Source: Kineothrix sp. IPX-CK (GTDB lineage Bacteria > Bacillota > Clostridia > Lachnospirales > Lachnospiraceae). From it: a stretch of 64,000 nucleotides of DNA. The notes below the pieces were generated by a model. That model made no database searches, was not told the DNA's origin, and saw nothing but the letters and a program-made list of their open reading frames with translations. Within the stretch, counting starts at the first letter, position 1. Every line of letters starts with the position of its first letter. Positions 45,036-54,490 of this stretch are shown piece after piece. The stretch is from NCBI RefSeq assembly GCF_039134705.1, contig NZ_CP146256.1:3782001-3846000 (forward strand). The letters are read 5' to 3'. A program made the translations under genes and the position numbers.

Positions 45036-46436
45036 CTATTTCTTCCTAAGCAGTAAATCATATACCAACAGGGACAATGCCGTATAAAACAAGCCCATAT
45101 TATAAATCATATAACGGGGCTGTGTAAATATCATGGCCCCTACCACAACAGAATTCACGATCACTCCGCCGATTACAATCTCCGCCATTGTCAGCGTACT
45201 GTCCGGCGATTTCCATCTCTTTCGCCTTCCTTTCGGGCGGTCACCAAGGTAGTAATACATGTACAGTAGAAGATACGCTGCATATGCCAGAACCGCGTAA
45301 AAATTCAGATAAGTATTCACCCTTGCAATGGAATTAACAAAGCCCTTCCATGTATTTGCCAAAAAGACCTGAAGCAGGTCACCCTTGTCCTGAGAAAGCA
45401 GCGTCTTTGCCATCGCATTACAATATATATCATATTGAATAACCGCATCTATTTCCGAATATTCGAAATGCTCTGCGATATAGCCCTGAACTACCGGATT
45501 AATGATACCGTAGCCTATGGCATCGTAGCTATCCGCATAATGAGTGGATAAATCCACCCACCCTTCAGGCGCATACGTCTTGCGAAGTCCCTGCTCGTTC
45601 GCCTCAGCAAAGATCTCCTCATACAGACTGCGCACCGTCTCATCCTCAAACAAAGAAGCGTCCCCCTCCTTAGAGGTATAAATCAACGTGCACAGCATCC
45701 CCATAGAGTTGCCGGAGTGCTCTATCCATACGCCCCGGACGCAGTAGTTATAAAAGCGGTCTGTAAGCTTGCCGGCCAAAAACAAGCATACGGTCAGTCC
45801 CAGCAATAACAGCAGCTTTTTCATATTCCTCTTTTTTATGAGATAATATAGGATAAACACTGCTGCCATCAAAGCAAGCGAAATGAGCATCTGCTTGCGA
45901 AGGTTCACGAGAAGCAGGGCAAAGCATGCCGTCGCTGCCAGATTCCGCTTCTTTTCTTCCATAATGTATTTATATAGCTGAACGATAAAAAGCACATAGA
46001 GAGACAAACCAAGCCCCTCGGTCATGATACTGTCGATATACGAGGAACCTCTAATCGCTACAAAACGACAGAGAAACGTTACGCCGAACTGAAAGCATAC
46101 GGATAAAAAAGCTAACAATCTGCTGCCTTCTTTATATTTCTTCACGGTAACAGCCAGCTTCCACGTCGCATATGCCGCCAGAAGGCTTTGAACGATTACC
46201 ACGGGCATGAGATACCCTTCTTCGCCGAACAGAATGCGGAATATTAACAGGAACGTAGGATACAAAGGCTCCCTCGTAATGTTCATAGTGGCATAGCTGG
46301 GAGAATCCGCACACCACACAGGTCCGTCGTAAAACGGAAAAAAGAGATAGAAGCCCAGACATACGATGAGCAGGCCCATATCCCATTTTTCCAAAGAAGC
46401 GATATATTTTTTTACTTTATTAATCCACATCATCAT
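45036..46436 (-). CDS. Polytopic membrane protein, probable GT-C glycosyltransferase
   Basis: A 466-residue protein with about ten helices. The first outer loop carries WCADSPSYATMNITREPLYPTFL, in which the Asp-Ser pair and REPLYP resemble the first loop of GT-C enzymes. A long outer segment between about 235 and 330 (VRGVWIEHSGNSMGM onwards) is soluble. Its start lies inside the end of the GtrB-like GT2 gene (17-base overlap), so the two are translationally coupled. Functional pairing of a GtrB-like enzyme with a GT-C transferase is a known arrangement for extracellular glycan side chains; the assignment to this protein is inference. Confidence 0.72.
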   Translation of the reverse strand: MMMWINKVKKYIASLEKWDMGLLIVCLGFYLFFPFYDGPVWCADSPSYATMNITREPLYPTFLLIFRILFGEEGYLMPVVIVQSLLAAYATWKLAVTVKKYKEGSRLLAFLSVCFQFGVTFLCRFVAIRGSSYIDSIMTEGLGLSLYVLFIVQLYKYIMEEKKRNLAATACFALLLVNLRKQMLISLALMAAVFILYYLIKKRNMKKLLLLLGLTVCLFLAGKLTDRFYNYCVRGVWIEHSGNSMGMLCTLIYTSKEGDASLFEDETVRSLYEEIFAEANEQGLRKTYAPEGWVDLSTHYADSYDAIGYGIINPVVQGYIAEHFEYSEIDAVIQYDIYCNAMAKTLLSQDKGDLLQVFLANTWKGFVNSIARVNTYLNFYAVLAYAAYLLLYMYYYLGDRPKGRRKRWKSPDSTLTMAEIVIGGVIVNSVVVGAMIFTQPRYMIYNMGLFYTALSLLVYDLLLRKK

Positions 46437-47361
46437 TTTTTATCTTCCCCTGGATCATGTTCAAACGCAGTTCGAAGTCCCTTCTGTTTTTCAGTGCCAT
46501 ATTGGAGAGAATCATGCCGGAAAAAAAAGCCTGAACCGCCGCCAGCATAACAAAGCAGCAGACGAACAGTGTCGGAAACTTATCCACCACACCCGTTCTT
46601 ATAAAATCCACGAGTATGGGAATAAAAAACACCGTAGCGATTACCGCAAGAATAAGCGCCAGCAAGGAAAAAAAACCGAAAGGCTTGTAGTCCTTATATA
46701 GCTTCCCAATCGTACCAATCACTCTTATGCCGTCCGAGTAAGTGTTCAGCTTGGATTCGCTGCCCTCTGGCCTGTCCCTGTAATCCACAATAACATTTTC
46801 GATCTGCATATTGTTAAACACCGCATGTATGGTCATCTCCGTCTCTATCTCAAAGCCCTTGGAAAGTACCGGAAAAGTCTTGACAAAACCATAGCTGAAT
46901 GCTCTAAAGCCCGTCATGATGTCCTTGATCTCGCATCCGAACAGCCGGTTGATCGTGCCTCTTACAAGACTGTTTCCCAAGTTGTGAAAAGGCCTTTTAT
47001 TTTCAGTAAAATAGGTAGAGGAAAGTCTGTCTCCCACCACCATATCCGCGTGGTGTAAAAGAACCTTCTCAACCATCTCGGGCGCATATTCCATGGGATA
47101 GGTGTCATCTCCATCCACCATGACATAGCACTGGGCATCGATTTCCCGGAACATCCTGCGGATCACGTTCCCTTTCCCCTGCATATATTCATATCTTACT
47201 ACGGCACCCGCTGCAGTTGCAAGCGCGGCCGTACTGTCCGTAGAATTGTTGTCATATACATAAACCACAGCTTCCGGCAGCGCCTTTTTCGTATCCGCCA
47301 CTACCTTTGCAATCGTCTTTTCCTCGTTGTAGCATGGTATCAAAACCGCAATTTTATCCAT
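46420..47361 (-). CDS. GtrB/DPM-like polyprenyl-phosphate glycosyltransferase
   Basis: Moves a sugar from a nucleotide donor to polyprenyl phosphate at the cytoplasmic face. The 313-residue protein has a GT2 domain (IAVLIPCYNEEKTI, VYVYDNNSTDST, VMVDGDDTYP, DIMTGFRAFS) followed by two C-terminal membrane helices (about 228-250 and 265-287), the topology of GtrB and dolichol-phosphate mannose synthases. It lacks the extra GtrA domain, and a separate GtrA is encoded at 61573. It overlaps the following GT-C-like gene, which is expected to be a consumer of the lipid sugar. Confidence 0.9.
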   Translation of the reverse strand: MDKIAVLIPCYNEEKTIAKVVADTKKALPEAVVYVYDNNSTDSTAALATAAGAVVRYEYMQGKGNVIRRMFREIDAQCYVMVDGDDTYPMEYAPEMVEKVLLHHADMVVGDRLSSTYFTENKRPFHNLGNSLVRGTINRLFGCEIKDIMTGFRAFSYGFVKTFPVLSKGFEIETEMTIHAVFNNMQIENVIVDYRDRPEGSESKLNTYSDGIRVIGTIGKLYKDYKPFGFFSLLALILAVIATVFFIPILVDFIRTGVVDKFPTLFVCCFVMLAAVQAFFSGMILSNMALKNRRDFELRLNMIQGKIKNDDVD

Positions 47362-47439
47362 TTTAACTCTCTCTCCAGCTTCTTTATACTTTTTCTATTT
47401 TAGCAGAATATCCCATGCCCGTCCATCAAAATAACCCAT

Positions 47440-48975
47440 CTAGAAACCTTGATAGATGAACTCCGCCGCACTGTACCCCGGTCCATAATTTCCAAGCAAT
47501 ATGGTATAGAATAAAAGAGCATACCAGATCGCCCACCGAACAGGAAGTTTCTTCCTCTCAATACGCTCCCTGACGCTTTCCTTCTGCTGCATGACCGATA
47601 CCGCGAACAAGATGCAAAGAGACACTATCGCTATTGTAAATTCTATAAAATCCAGCCCCAGAGTAAACACGGAACCGTCAAACAATATTCCGGCATTCCA
47701 TACGCTTACCGCTCCCTTTAACATATGAAAAGCATCCGCCGCACTATCCGCCCGGAAGAACACGAAACCGATATTTACGAGGAAGAACGTACGCAGCATA
47801 CGCAGCACATCCACCCACCGTTTCTTCGGATCGATAGGAAGCTTTTCCATACATTTATTAAAAAAGGGTGTCAAAAGCTCTCCAGACACGATGTAGAACC
47901 AGTGAAGCAGACCGGAACCGATGACATACTTCCAATCCCCGCCATGCCAGATGCCCACCGAAAACCAAAGCACGAACATAGCCAGAAAGGTAGTGAGCTG
48001 TTTTCCCCTCTTCTTGCCGAACCGTTCCCTCATATTCTTGGAAAGACGGGTAAAGACGCCGGTACGAAGCAGCGGATAAAATACATATTCCTTCATCCAT
48101 ACGCCCAGCGTGATATGCCATCTTCTCCAGTATTCCGAAATATTCTTCGCAAAAAAAGGCGTCGCGAAGTTCTCAGGAAGCTTTAGACCGAAAGTCTGAG
48201 ACATACCCAGAACGATATCCATACAGCCGGAGAAATTGGTATAGAGCTGAAACGCATAGCATACCGTAGCCAGCCATATGTACGCACCGGGATAATCACC
48301 GTAATTACCATAAACCGTATCCACCACAAAGCGCATTCTCTCTGAAATCACCAAGGTTTTAAAGAAGCCCCATATCATCCGCTGCAAGCCGAATGTCACT
48401 TCCCTGTAATGGAAGGGATGAGGTATAAAAAACTGTTCTCCATCCTCCCGGTACCGCAGAATCGGTCCCGATAAAACGGAGGGAAAATACATGCCATACA
48501 GCGCCATTTTAAAAAAATTCTTCTGAGGCACGGCAATTCCGTTATACACATCTATTACATAGCCTAGTATGGAAAAAGTATAGAATGATATTCCAAGCGG
48601 CACCATAAACTTAAATCCGGCAAGCACCGCCTCCTCACTTCCGAGAAGCCCCGCAATTCCGTTTACCGTATTGATGCCGAAGTTCACGTACTTAAGCACC
48701 ACCAAAGAACCGACAAGCAGCAGAACAACGCCTGCCAGAGCAGCTCTTTTCGCCTTTAAGCTATCTGTTCTGCTCATCATTCGAATGCCCGCGTATGCTG
48801 CAAGACATGCGCAGACCGGATACAAAATCAGTATGCCGTTTCCGGAGAGCAAATAATACGCAATACTGGATAAAAGCAAAAATACCCATTGCGTTTTTTT
48901 AGGAATCAGATAATATATAATTAATATACATGCATAAAAGCACAAAAAATAAAAGGATGTAAACGTAGCTCCCAT
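47440..48975 (-). CDS. MBOAT O-acyltransferase in the FkbH/ACP cluster
   Basis: A 511-residue polytopic acyltransferase, DltB/AlgI-like: KYVNFGINTV, MVPLGISFYTFSILGYVIDVYNG, FFPHPFHYREVTFG, TNFSGCMDIVLGMSQTFGL, FFAKNISEYWRRWHITLG, and the invariant His in SVGIWHGG with a second in GLLHWFY. A stretch of 31 codons upstream of ATG 48975 is open but without a ribosome site; AGGA lies eight bases before this ATG. Its neighbours are a VOC protein (opposite strand), an acyl carrier protein and an FkbH-like loading enzyme. In DltB the acyl donor is the carrier protein DltC, so this enzyme probably takes its group from the adjacent ACP. Confidence 0.92.
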   Translation of the reverse strand: MGATFTSFYFLCFYACILIIYYLIPKKTQWVFLLLSSIAYYLLSGNGILILYPVCACLAAYAGIRMMSRTDSLKAKRAALAGVVLLLVGSLVVLKYVNFGINTVNGIAGLLGSEEAVLAGFKFMVPLGISFYTFSILGYVIDVYNGIAVPQKNFFKMALYGMYFPSVLSGPILRYREDGEQFFIPHPFHYREVTFGLQRMIWGFFKTLVISERMRFVVDTVYGNYGDYPGAYIWLATVCYAFQLYTNFSGCMDIVLGMSQTFGLKLPENFATPFFAKNISEYWRRWHITLGVWMKEYVFYPLLRTGVFTRLSKNMRERFGKKRGKQLTTFLAMFVLWFSVGIWHGGDWKYVIGSGLLHWFYIVSGELLTPFFNKCMEKLPIDPKKRWVDVLRMLRTFFLVNIGFVFFRADSAADAFHMLKGAVSVWNAGILFDGSVFTLGLDFIEFTIAIVSLCILFAVSVMQQKESVRERIERKKLPVRWAIWYALLFYTILLGNYGPGYSAAEFIYQGF

Positions 48976-49075
48976 AAAAAAAATCCTTTCCGGGCTTGCA
49001 GGCGTGGCATCAATTGTTGCCGGGAAGCCAAGGGCTGAATAGTAACATCGAATATGAGGAGGACCCAAAAATACA

Positions 49076-49480
49076 ATGATAGATTTAAAAGTACACCATA
49101 TCGGATATTTAGTAAAAAAAATAAATGCGGCAGTAACACAGTTCCAACAGCTGGGATATGTGCTCCGTCAGGATATCGTCTATGACGATCACCGCAAAAT
49201 TAATATTTGTTTTCTGGAGAAGGATGGATACGTAGTAGAGCTGGTCTCTCCGGCCAGTCCCAATTCCGTCGTTTCCGGACTTCTAAAAAAATACAAAAAT
49301 ATGCCTTATCATCTTTGCTACGAATCATACAACTTTGAAAGCGACCTGGCATACCTTACCGAAAACGGCTATGCCGCTATCGATATCCCCACACCAGCCC
49401 CTGCACTGGAGAATATGCGCGTGACTTTTTTAATGAACGCAAGTCTTGGGATGATAGAGCTGTTGGAGGTCCGCTCTTAA
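49076..49480 (+). CDS. VOC (glyoxalase/epimerase-like) superfamily protein
   Basis: A 134-residue single-chain protein of the vicinal-oxygen-chelate fold, closest in look to methylmalonyl-CoA epimerase and glyoxalase (DLKVHHIGYLVKKI at the start, GYVVELVSPASPNS, PYHLCYESYNFESDL, and the final MIELLEV). The metal-ligand positions His8 and Glu in VVEL and ELLE are visible. AGGAGG lies about 13 bases before the ATG, longer than usual. It is the only plus-strand gene inside the FkbH/ACP/MBOAT set and its 3' end meets that of the ACP gene 4 bases apart. A role in making or epimerising the carrier-bound acyl group is inferred. Confidence 0.8.
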   Translation: MIDLKVHHIGYLVKKINAAVTQFQQLGYVLRQDIVYDDHRKINICFLEKDGYVVELVSPASPNSVVSGLLKKYKNMPYHLCYESYNFESDLAYLTENGYAAIDIPTPAPALENMRVTFLMNASLGMIELLEVRS

Positions 49481-49484
49481 TGCG

Positions 49485-49739
49485 TTACTGTTCACTCCGT
49501 TCAAAGTAACTCATAATAATATCAGCCATTTCGCCCACATTTTTCATCGTTACCACCTGTCCCATAGTAAACTTCATGCCGAATTCCTGCTCCACTGCGG
49601 CGATCAGGTTAATGTGCTCCAGAGAATCCCATTCCTCGATATCCTCTGAAGTAGTTGAATCATTCACTGTAATGGTTTCATCGTCAAATACGTCCTGAAA
49701 CACTTCATTTAAACTTTTAAATACGTCTTCTCTAGTCAT
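49485..49739 (-). CDS. Acyl carrier protein
   Basis: An 84-residue acidic helical carrier that holds an acyl group on a phosphopantetheine arm. The attachment motif is EEWDSLEHINLI with Ser39; the following helix (AAVEQEFGMKF) and the TMGQVVTMKNVGEMAD helix are standard. The GGAAGG site is eight bases before the ATG. It lies 67 bases behind the FkbH-like gene and faces the MBOAT gene downstream, across the VOC gene. It is clearly not the fatty-acid ACP context; dedicated ACPs of this kind serve acyl transfer or polyketide-like loading. Confidence 0.93.
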   Translation of the reverse strand: MTREDVFKSLNEVFQDVFDDETITVNDSTTSEDIEEWDSLEHINLIAAVEQEFGMKFTMGQVVTMKNVGEMADIIMSYFERSEQ

Positions 49740-49806
49740 AATTATTTCCTTCCTTTTTATGCAGTAAACCGCGTTGTGAGAAATTTGATTTCACGTCTTA
49801 TGGACT

Positions 49807-51591
49807 TTAGGCTCTCTCTACCTCTATGACATTATTCTTATTTTCATAGTCCCTCGGAATTATATATTCCCATGTCGTATTACCTTCGGAGTCCTCTTCT
49901 ATCTTGCGAAAGCCCTGCAGATCATAGAAGTCTTTTACCATTCGGTTTTTTGCCGTGGGATAATAATAGCCCAAAATCGCATGAATACCTTCCTTTTGGC
50001 ACTCCTCTACGACGCGGTCCATCATAGCATATTCCATATCCCTTTTCAGTACGCGGCAGCTCATAATCCATAATTCTATATGAAGTACTTCTCTTTCCTT
50101 CCGCCCTATAACGACAGAAACTATTCCGTTATCTCCGAACTTGTCCTCCAGCCTGCCATAAAGGGCAATGTGTTCTGCAGACGCTGCGATCTGCTCAATT
50201 TCGCTTTGGGTGTATCTTTTCGTCGTCAGGTTGAATTGATTACTTTTATTTGTTAGCTGGGCGATTCTCGACATGTACATCGGTACGGGAGTCTTTATCG
50301 CCGCCTTCATATTAAGGGAACGGAGGTACTGCGCATAATCTGCAAATCCTGCCTGCTGCTTTTCGCGGAGCAGATTAGCCTTATACATTTCGTTTCTTTT
50401 TCTATCGTCCTGTGAAAGCTCCGTTACTTCGAAGAATCCGGAGCGGTCAAGAGTATGAATATATTGTTCCGGCCTTCCTATGTCCGGCACAGCCACTCCC
50501 GGCACGGACACGCTGACGATTTCCCGCTCAGCAGGGTTATCGTCTACGAACACAAGACTGTCCGGCAAAATATTCAGTTCCGAGGCAATAGCGTCTATAT
50601 TTATGCTTTTTGGCTCCCAATTGGCCTTTATAAGAATAAAATCCTCCGGTTTCAGAATTCCTTCCGGGTGATTTAATCCCGCAAACGCATTCCCCTCTTC
50701 ATTCTTCGAACTCACATTAAGCATCACTCCGAGTTCCTTCTGCGCTTTTATATAGCCTTGGAACTCTGAATATACCTGTCCGAGAGAGGTTTCCTGACCG
50801 ATTTCCAGATTCTCGGCTCCGTCATCTCCCACAACGCCGCCCCACAGCGTGTTGTCCAGATCAAGTACCAGTGCCTTTTTATTTTTACCAAAAATAGCTT
50901 TAATAATATTGGATAAATTAAATGCAAACTCCGGAATCGCCTGCATGCACATGCAATATTTATACATATGCCAGTAAAAAGGATCCGACCATTTATCGAG
51001 GCCGTAAGCTGCTGCCATATAGTTTATATCATTAATATAAAAATTTTCGTGGTTTTGCGAATAATCATAAAACCGTTCATTCAATCTCGTGATAAAATTC
51101 ACGCGGCCATGAATATCGCTGGCATCCTTATTTCCCAGCATGCGGTAAAATGGATACTCGAAATTATTCTGTATGATCGGACAATGGTACGTCTCTCTGA
51201 GCTTGTCCCACATCCCGGAGAAATGTTCGTACTGCTCCGCTAACAGTTCCTCAATCCGCTCCTTGCTGTCGTCCATCTGAGGATATGCCCCAATGTTCCG
51301 GTTACTCGTATGAAAAAAAATAATATCCGGCGCAAAGGAAGAAAGTTCCTCGTTTTCGAACATGGCCTCCTGAAAATACTGCCCGTATTCCGATTCATAA
51401 AATTCCGGTTCGATTCCCTGATCCAAAAGAAACAGCTCCATCATGCGTATGATGTCATGGGTGGTGCTTCCTCCCAGCACCGCTATCTTTTTCTTAAGGC
51501 GCGGCGCGGCATTTTCCAAAAGCTCACGTTTAAGCTTCTTGGACTTTTTTAAAATATATTCGCTGTCAAAAGGATATTCCAGTTCTTTCAC
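49807..51591 (-). CDS. FkbH-like HAD-IIIC family protein with C-terminal acetyltransferase-like fold
   Basis: A 594-residue protein. The N-terminal region (about 1-230) is an SGNH-like fold found in FkbH proteins (IAVLGGSTTHDI). The HAD domain begins near 235 with the catalytic VLDLDNTLWGG, then SSKNEEGNAF and FVDDNPAERE. The C-terminal 150 residues are GNAT-like (FGDNGIVSVVIG, HIELWIMSCRVLKRDMEYAMM). In studied FkbH enzymes (tetronate and FK520-type pathways) the group moves glyceryl from 1,3-bisphosphoglycerate to an ACP. The longest frame begins with a TTG; GTG at 51591 has AGGAG nine bases upstream. It likely charges the adjacent ACP. Confidence 0.9.
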   Translation of the reverse strand: MKELEYPFDSEYILKKSKKLKRELLENAAPRLKKKIAVLGGSTTHDIIRMMELFLLDQGIEPEFYESEYGQYFQEAMFENEELSSFAPDIIFFHTSNRNIGAYPQMDDSKERIEELLAEQYEHFSGMWDKLRETYHCPIIQNNFEYPFYRMLGNKDASDIHGRVNFITRLNERFYDYSQNHENFYINDINYMAAAYGLDKWSDPFYWHMYKYCMCMQAIPEFAFNLSNIIKAIFGKNKKALVLDLDNTLWGGVVGDDGAENLEIGQETSLGQVYSEFQGYIKAQKELGVMLNVSSKNEEGNAFAGLNHPEGILKPEDFILIKANWEPKSINIDAIASELNILPDSLVFVDDNPAEREIVSVSVPGVAVPDIGRPEQYIHTLDRSGFFEVTELSQDDRKRNEMYKANLLREKQQAGFADYAQYLRSLNMKAAIKTPVPMYMSRIAQLTNKSNQFNLTTKRYTQSEIEQIAASAEHIALYGRLEDKFGDNGIVSVVIGRKEREVLHIELWIMSCRVLKRDMEYAMMDRVVEECQKEGIHAILGYYYPTAKNRMVKDFYDLQGFRKIEEDSEGNTTWEYIIPRDYENKNNVIEVERA

Positions 51592-51649
51592 TCTATGCTT
51601 CTCCTGCAACTTCTTAGAATCAGTTTTTTGCCCACTCTCCTGTAAAATG

Positions 51650-51677
51650 AAGAAAGACGGATGCTAAAACATCCGCC
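51650..51677 (-). terminator. Probable terminator after the SGNH lipoprotein gene
   Basis: CGGATG-TTTTAG-CATCCG on the minus strand followed by TCTTTCTTCATTTT, 56 bases past the stop codon. Confidence 0.5.
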
Positions 51678-51733
51678 TTGTATTTTAACATATTTTACTA
51701 TTTGCCGCAATCTCACATTACACTGTTCAAATA

Positions 51734-52750
51734 TTAATTATTCCTTGTTTCTTCATATCCTAAAATAACTTCCGAAAGCTTCTCCGCATATTTTCTGCGG
51801 CCTTTCTCCGATAAATGAATACCGTCCTCCAAATACTCATCCGCCGAATAGGTATCCAGGCCTATTCCTTCGTATGCATTCAGGAATAGCGTATTCTCAT
51901 CCGCGGAAACATTACCGCATACGCGGTAGTAGGCTGCCAGCGTACCACCTCCGTTATCCACCATGTTCCCGTCTCCCAGATAAGCTCCATCCTTTCCCCA
52001 GAACTGTGCATAGTTCGGAGAACACAGAACGATCTGGGCATCGGGATAAGTGCTGCGCAACCAGTTAATGGCAATCCTCAAGGCCCCTACATAGGTGTAT
52101 TCCTGATTGGTACTGGAATCGTTATTGAGTGGAATAGCGCTGAGAAAATCATTCATTCCGTATTCGATAACAAAATAATCCGTTTTGCTGAAATCACAGG
52201 TGGCGAATACTTCCCCTGCCCGATAGCCGTTCAATATGCCCGCATCCACATTACCGCATATCGCATGGACAACTCCCTGTAAGCTGCGGGAGGTCCAATC
52301 TTCGAATACGGCGTTTTCATATTGAGATAATGCTGCCGTCGTTCCTCCCATAGCGAGATTGTACACATCAGCATTGCACAATTCTCCGGTAATCGATGCG
52401 ATCCCGGTTTCATTCCGGTAACCATCCAGAATACTGTCTCCAAGAAAGACGATCTGCAGACGGGCGCTATCCGATGATTCCGGAGTTACTTCCGTCACTT
52501 CCTTCTCCTCGATCTCAGGTTCGATCAAATCCTCCGGTGAAACGACAACAGTTCCTTCCTCCGGCTTCGATTCTTCCCGCTCCTTCTCGTTTTCCTTATT
52601 CATTTCCTCTGTCGCTTGAGGGATTTCCTGCGCGGTTACCGTTCCCTGCGACGTTTCTTCTCCCAGATCCTTCTCTTTTGCTGCGGTTCCACAGCCCGCA
52701 ATAACCAGAAGCATCGCTAAGAGAATATATTTTTTCATTTTTCTCCTCAT
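51734..52750 (-). CDS. SGNH hydrolase lipoprotein in the FkbH/ACP cluster
   Basis: A 338-residue secreted lipoprotein. The lipobox is VIAGC (Cys20) after a short basic start; about 75 residues of Glu/Thr/Pro-rich linker follow, then an SGNH domain with IVFLGDSILDGY (nucleophile Ser), NLAMGGTTAAL, VIEYGMNDFL and EDGIHLSEKGRRKYAEKL (Asp-x-x-His). All catalytic residues are present. GGAGG lies seven bases before the ATG. It is the first gene upstream of FkbH and could be the extracellular acyl-placing partner of the MBOAT, in the way DltD partners DltB. An esterase that removes the group is equally compatible. Confidence 0.88.
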   Translation of the reverse strand: MRRKMKKYILLAMLLVIAGCGTAAKEKDLGEETSQGTVTAQEIPQATEEMNKENEKEREESKPEEGTVVVSPEDLIEPEIEEKEVTEVTPESSDSARLQIVFLGDSILDGYRNETGIASITGELCNADVYNLAMGGTTAALSQYENAVFEDWTSRSLQGVVHAICGNVDAGILNGYRAGEVFATCDFSKTDYFVIEYGMNDFLSAIPLNNDSSTNQEYTYVGALRIAINWLRSTYPDAQIVLCSPNYAQFWGKDGAYLGDGNMVDNGGGTLAAYYRVCGNVSADENTLFLNAYEGIGLDTYSADEYLEDGIHLSEKGRRKYAEKLSEVILGYEETRNN

Positions 52751-52821
52751 TATTATTCCTCCCGGAATCCATATATTTTTGTTACAACGTATAAATCAGA
52801 CCGTCTTATGTGCACACTGGA

Positions 52822-52827
52822 ATTATA
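52822..52827 (-). promoter_or_regulatory. Extended -10 promoter of the SGNH lipoprotein gene
   Basis: Minus-strand TGCTATAAT (TG before a perfect TATAAT), about 70 bases upstream of the ATG, with no clear -35. It is divergent from the MBOAT promoter at 52973. Confidence 0.45.
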
Positions 52828-52972
52828 GCATACTTTTTCATCAATAACTTTTTCTGCTGAATAATTAAGGAATAATTCCTATGGACTTAAAAAAAACTTA
52901 ATAAATATTTGTTTTAATAATAATTGATATAATATGAACTGATAAAGCATAAAAATTGATATTTTATGCTAA

Positions 52973-53001
52973 TTGCCATAGCTTTCAAAATCAACTATAA
53001 T
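52973..53001 (+). promoter_or_regulatory. Promoter of the MBOAT/SGNH pair
   Basis: TTGCCA (52973-52978), 17-base spacer, TATAAT (52996-53001), 37 bases before the ATG, which has GAGG six bases upstream. This is the best plus-strand promoter in the window. Confidence 0.75.
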
Positions 53002-53038
53002 ATGTTATCATTATTTTAAGAAAGTACTGAGGTAACCT

Positions 53039-54490
53039 ATGCTATTTAATTCTATGGCCTTTGCCATATTTTTACCCATAGTTTTTATATTATACTGGAT
53101 ATGTCCTTCCAAATACCGATATATCTTTTTATTAGCGGTCAGCTATTATTTTTATATGAGCCTCGATGTACGGTATGTATTCCTTCTGCTGTTCAGCACC
53201 GTGGTTTCTTATTTGTTAGCGAGAAGCTTCGGCTCCACAAAAAGTCTGTACACCAAAAGAGTGGCGCTTTTAGCAGGAATTCTTTCCTTGACAGGAATCC
53301 TCTTCCTATATAAATACTTAGACTTTTTCTTCGAAATTATAAATGCTGCGACGCAGTCATTTTCGATCCCTATACAGACCCCTACCCTAAAGCTTATGCT
53401 GCCTGTGGGAATTTCATTCTATACTTTTCAGACACTCGGATATCTGATTGACGTATATAAGGGCAAGTATCCGGCAGAGAAGCACTTCGGTTATTACAGC
53501 TTGTTCGTCTCTTTTTTCCCACAGCTTCTGTCCGGCCCCATCGGACGGGGAGACAAGCTGCTTCCTCAATTTAAGAAAGTGCGGCTCTTCGATTCCTCTA
53601 AGGCCTCTTACGGCTTAAAGCTTATGGCCGTCGGCTATTTTAAGAAGCTGGTGGTCGCGAATCTGCTCGTATCCAGCGTGGATTCCGTATTTGACAACGT
53701 AAACAGCTATATCGGTCTGGTTTACATCATTGTTACGATTATGTTCGCCATTCAGATTTACTGCGACTTTTCCGGCTATACGGATATCGCAGTAGGCGTT
53801 GGTATGCTGTTTGGCATCGAATTGACACAGAACTTCAAAAGTCCTTATTTTTCCCACAGCGTAAAAGAATTCTGGAGCCGCTGGCACATATCCCTATCCA
53901 CCTGGTTTAGGGATTATTTGTATATTCCTATGGGCGGCAATCGGGTCGGCCGGTTCCGGCATGCTTTGAATTTGATGATCACATTTTTAGTAAGCGGTCT
54001 CTGGCACGGCGCGGGATTAACCTTCCTCGTATGGGGAGGCCTGCACGGCCTTTATCAGATCATAGAAAACCTCTTATTCTATCGTAAGAAAGGAAAAGGC
54101 ATAGCTCGCCGCAAAGGCATCTTAAGCTTTTTCTCTCTCGTCCTGACCTTTTTCCTTGTTTGTTTTGCATGGATCTTCTTCCGTGCAGGCAGCTTTGCGG
54201 ATGCATGGCGAATGATCAGCTTAAGCCTTTTTCAGATTAATGATCTGAATGAATATTTAAAAACGGCGGTTATTTGTCTGGATATGACTTATACGCATAT
54301 GGTATATATCTCCATCCCTGTAATTTTACTTGGGATCTACGATTATGCCTCCTTGAAGACAGACGTTATTTCCTATATTTCCTCGAGGAAAATCTGGGTG
54401 CGTTACCCCGTTTATATCTTATTTTTACTCGTCATTCTTTTATTTTCGGAGAAAGGAGTATCGACTGAATTCTATTATTTTCAGTTTTGA
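53039..54490 (+). CDS. MBOAT family O-acyltransferase (AlgI-like)
   Basis: A 483-residue polytopic acyltransferase: MLFNSMAFAIFLPIVF start, KYLDFFFEII, MLPVGISFYTFQTLGYLIDVYKG, FPQLLSGPIGRG, CDFSGYTDIAVGVGMLFGI, FKSPYFSHSVKEFWSRWHISLSTWFRDYLYIPMGG and the invariant histidine in SGLWHGAGL followed by GGLHGLY. These are the classic AlgI signature, including the PMGGNR loop. It is transcribed with the SGNH-like gene that follows (four-base overlap of stop and start). Typical function is O-acetylation of an extracellular polysaccharide; the acceptor glycan is unknown. Confidence 0.94.
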   Translation: MLFNSMAFAIFLPIVFILYWICPSKYRYIFLLAVSYYFYMSLDVRYVFLLLFSTVVSYLLARSFGSTKSLYTKRVALLAGILSLTGILFLYKYLDFFFEIINAATQSFSIPIQTPTLKLMLPVGISFYTFQTLGYLIDVYKGKYPAEKHFGYYSLFVSFFPQLLSGPIGRGDKLLPQFKKVRLFDSSKASYGLKLMAVGYFKKLVVANLLVSSVDSVFDNVNSYIGLVYIIVTIMFAIQIYCDFSGYTDIAVGVGMLFGIELTQNFKSPYFSHSVKEFWSRWHISLSTWFRDYLYIPMGGNRVGRFRHALNLMITFLVSGLWHGAGLTFLVWGGLHGLYQIIENLLFYRKKGKGIARRKGILSFFSLVLTFFLVCFAWIFFRAGSFADAWRMISLSLFQINDLNEYLKTAVICLDMTYTHMVYISIPVILLGIYDYASLKTDVISYISSRKIWVRYPVYILFLLVILLFSEKGVSTEFYYFQF

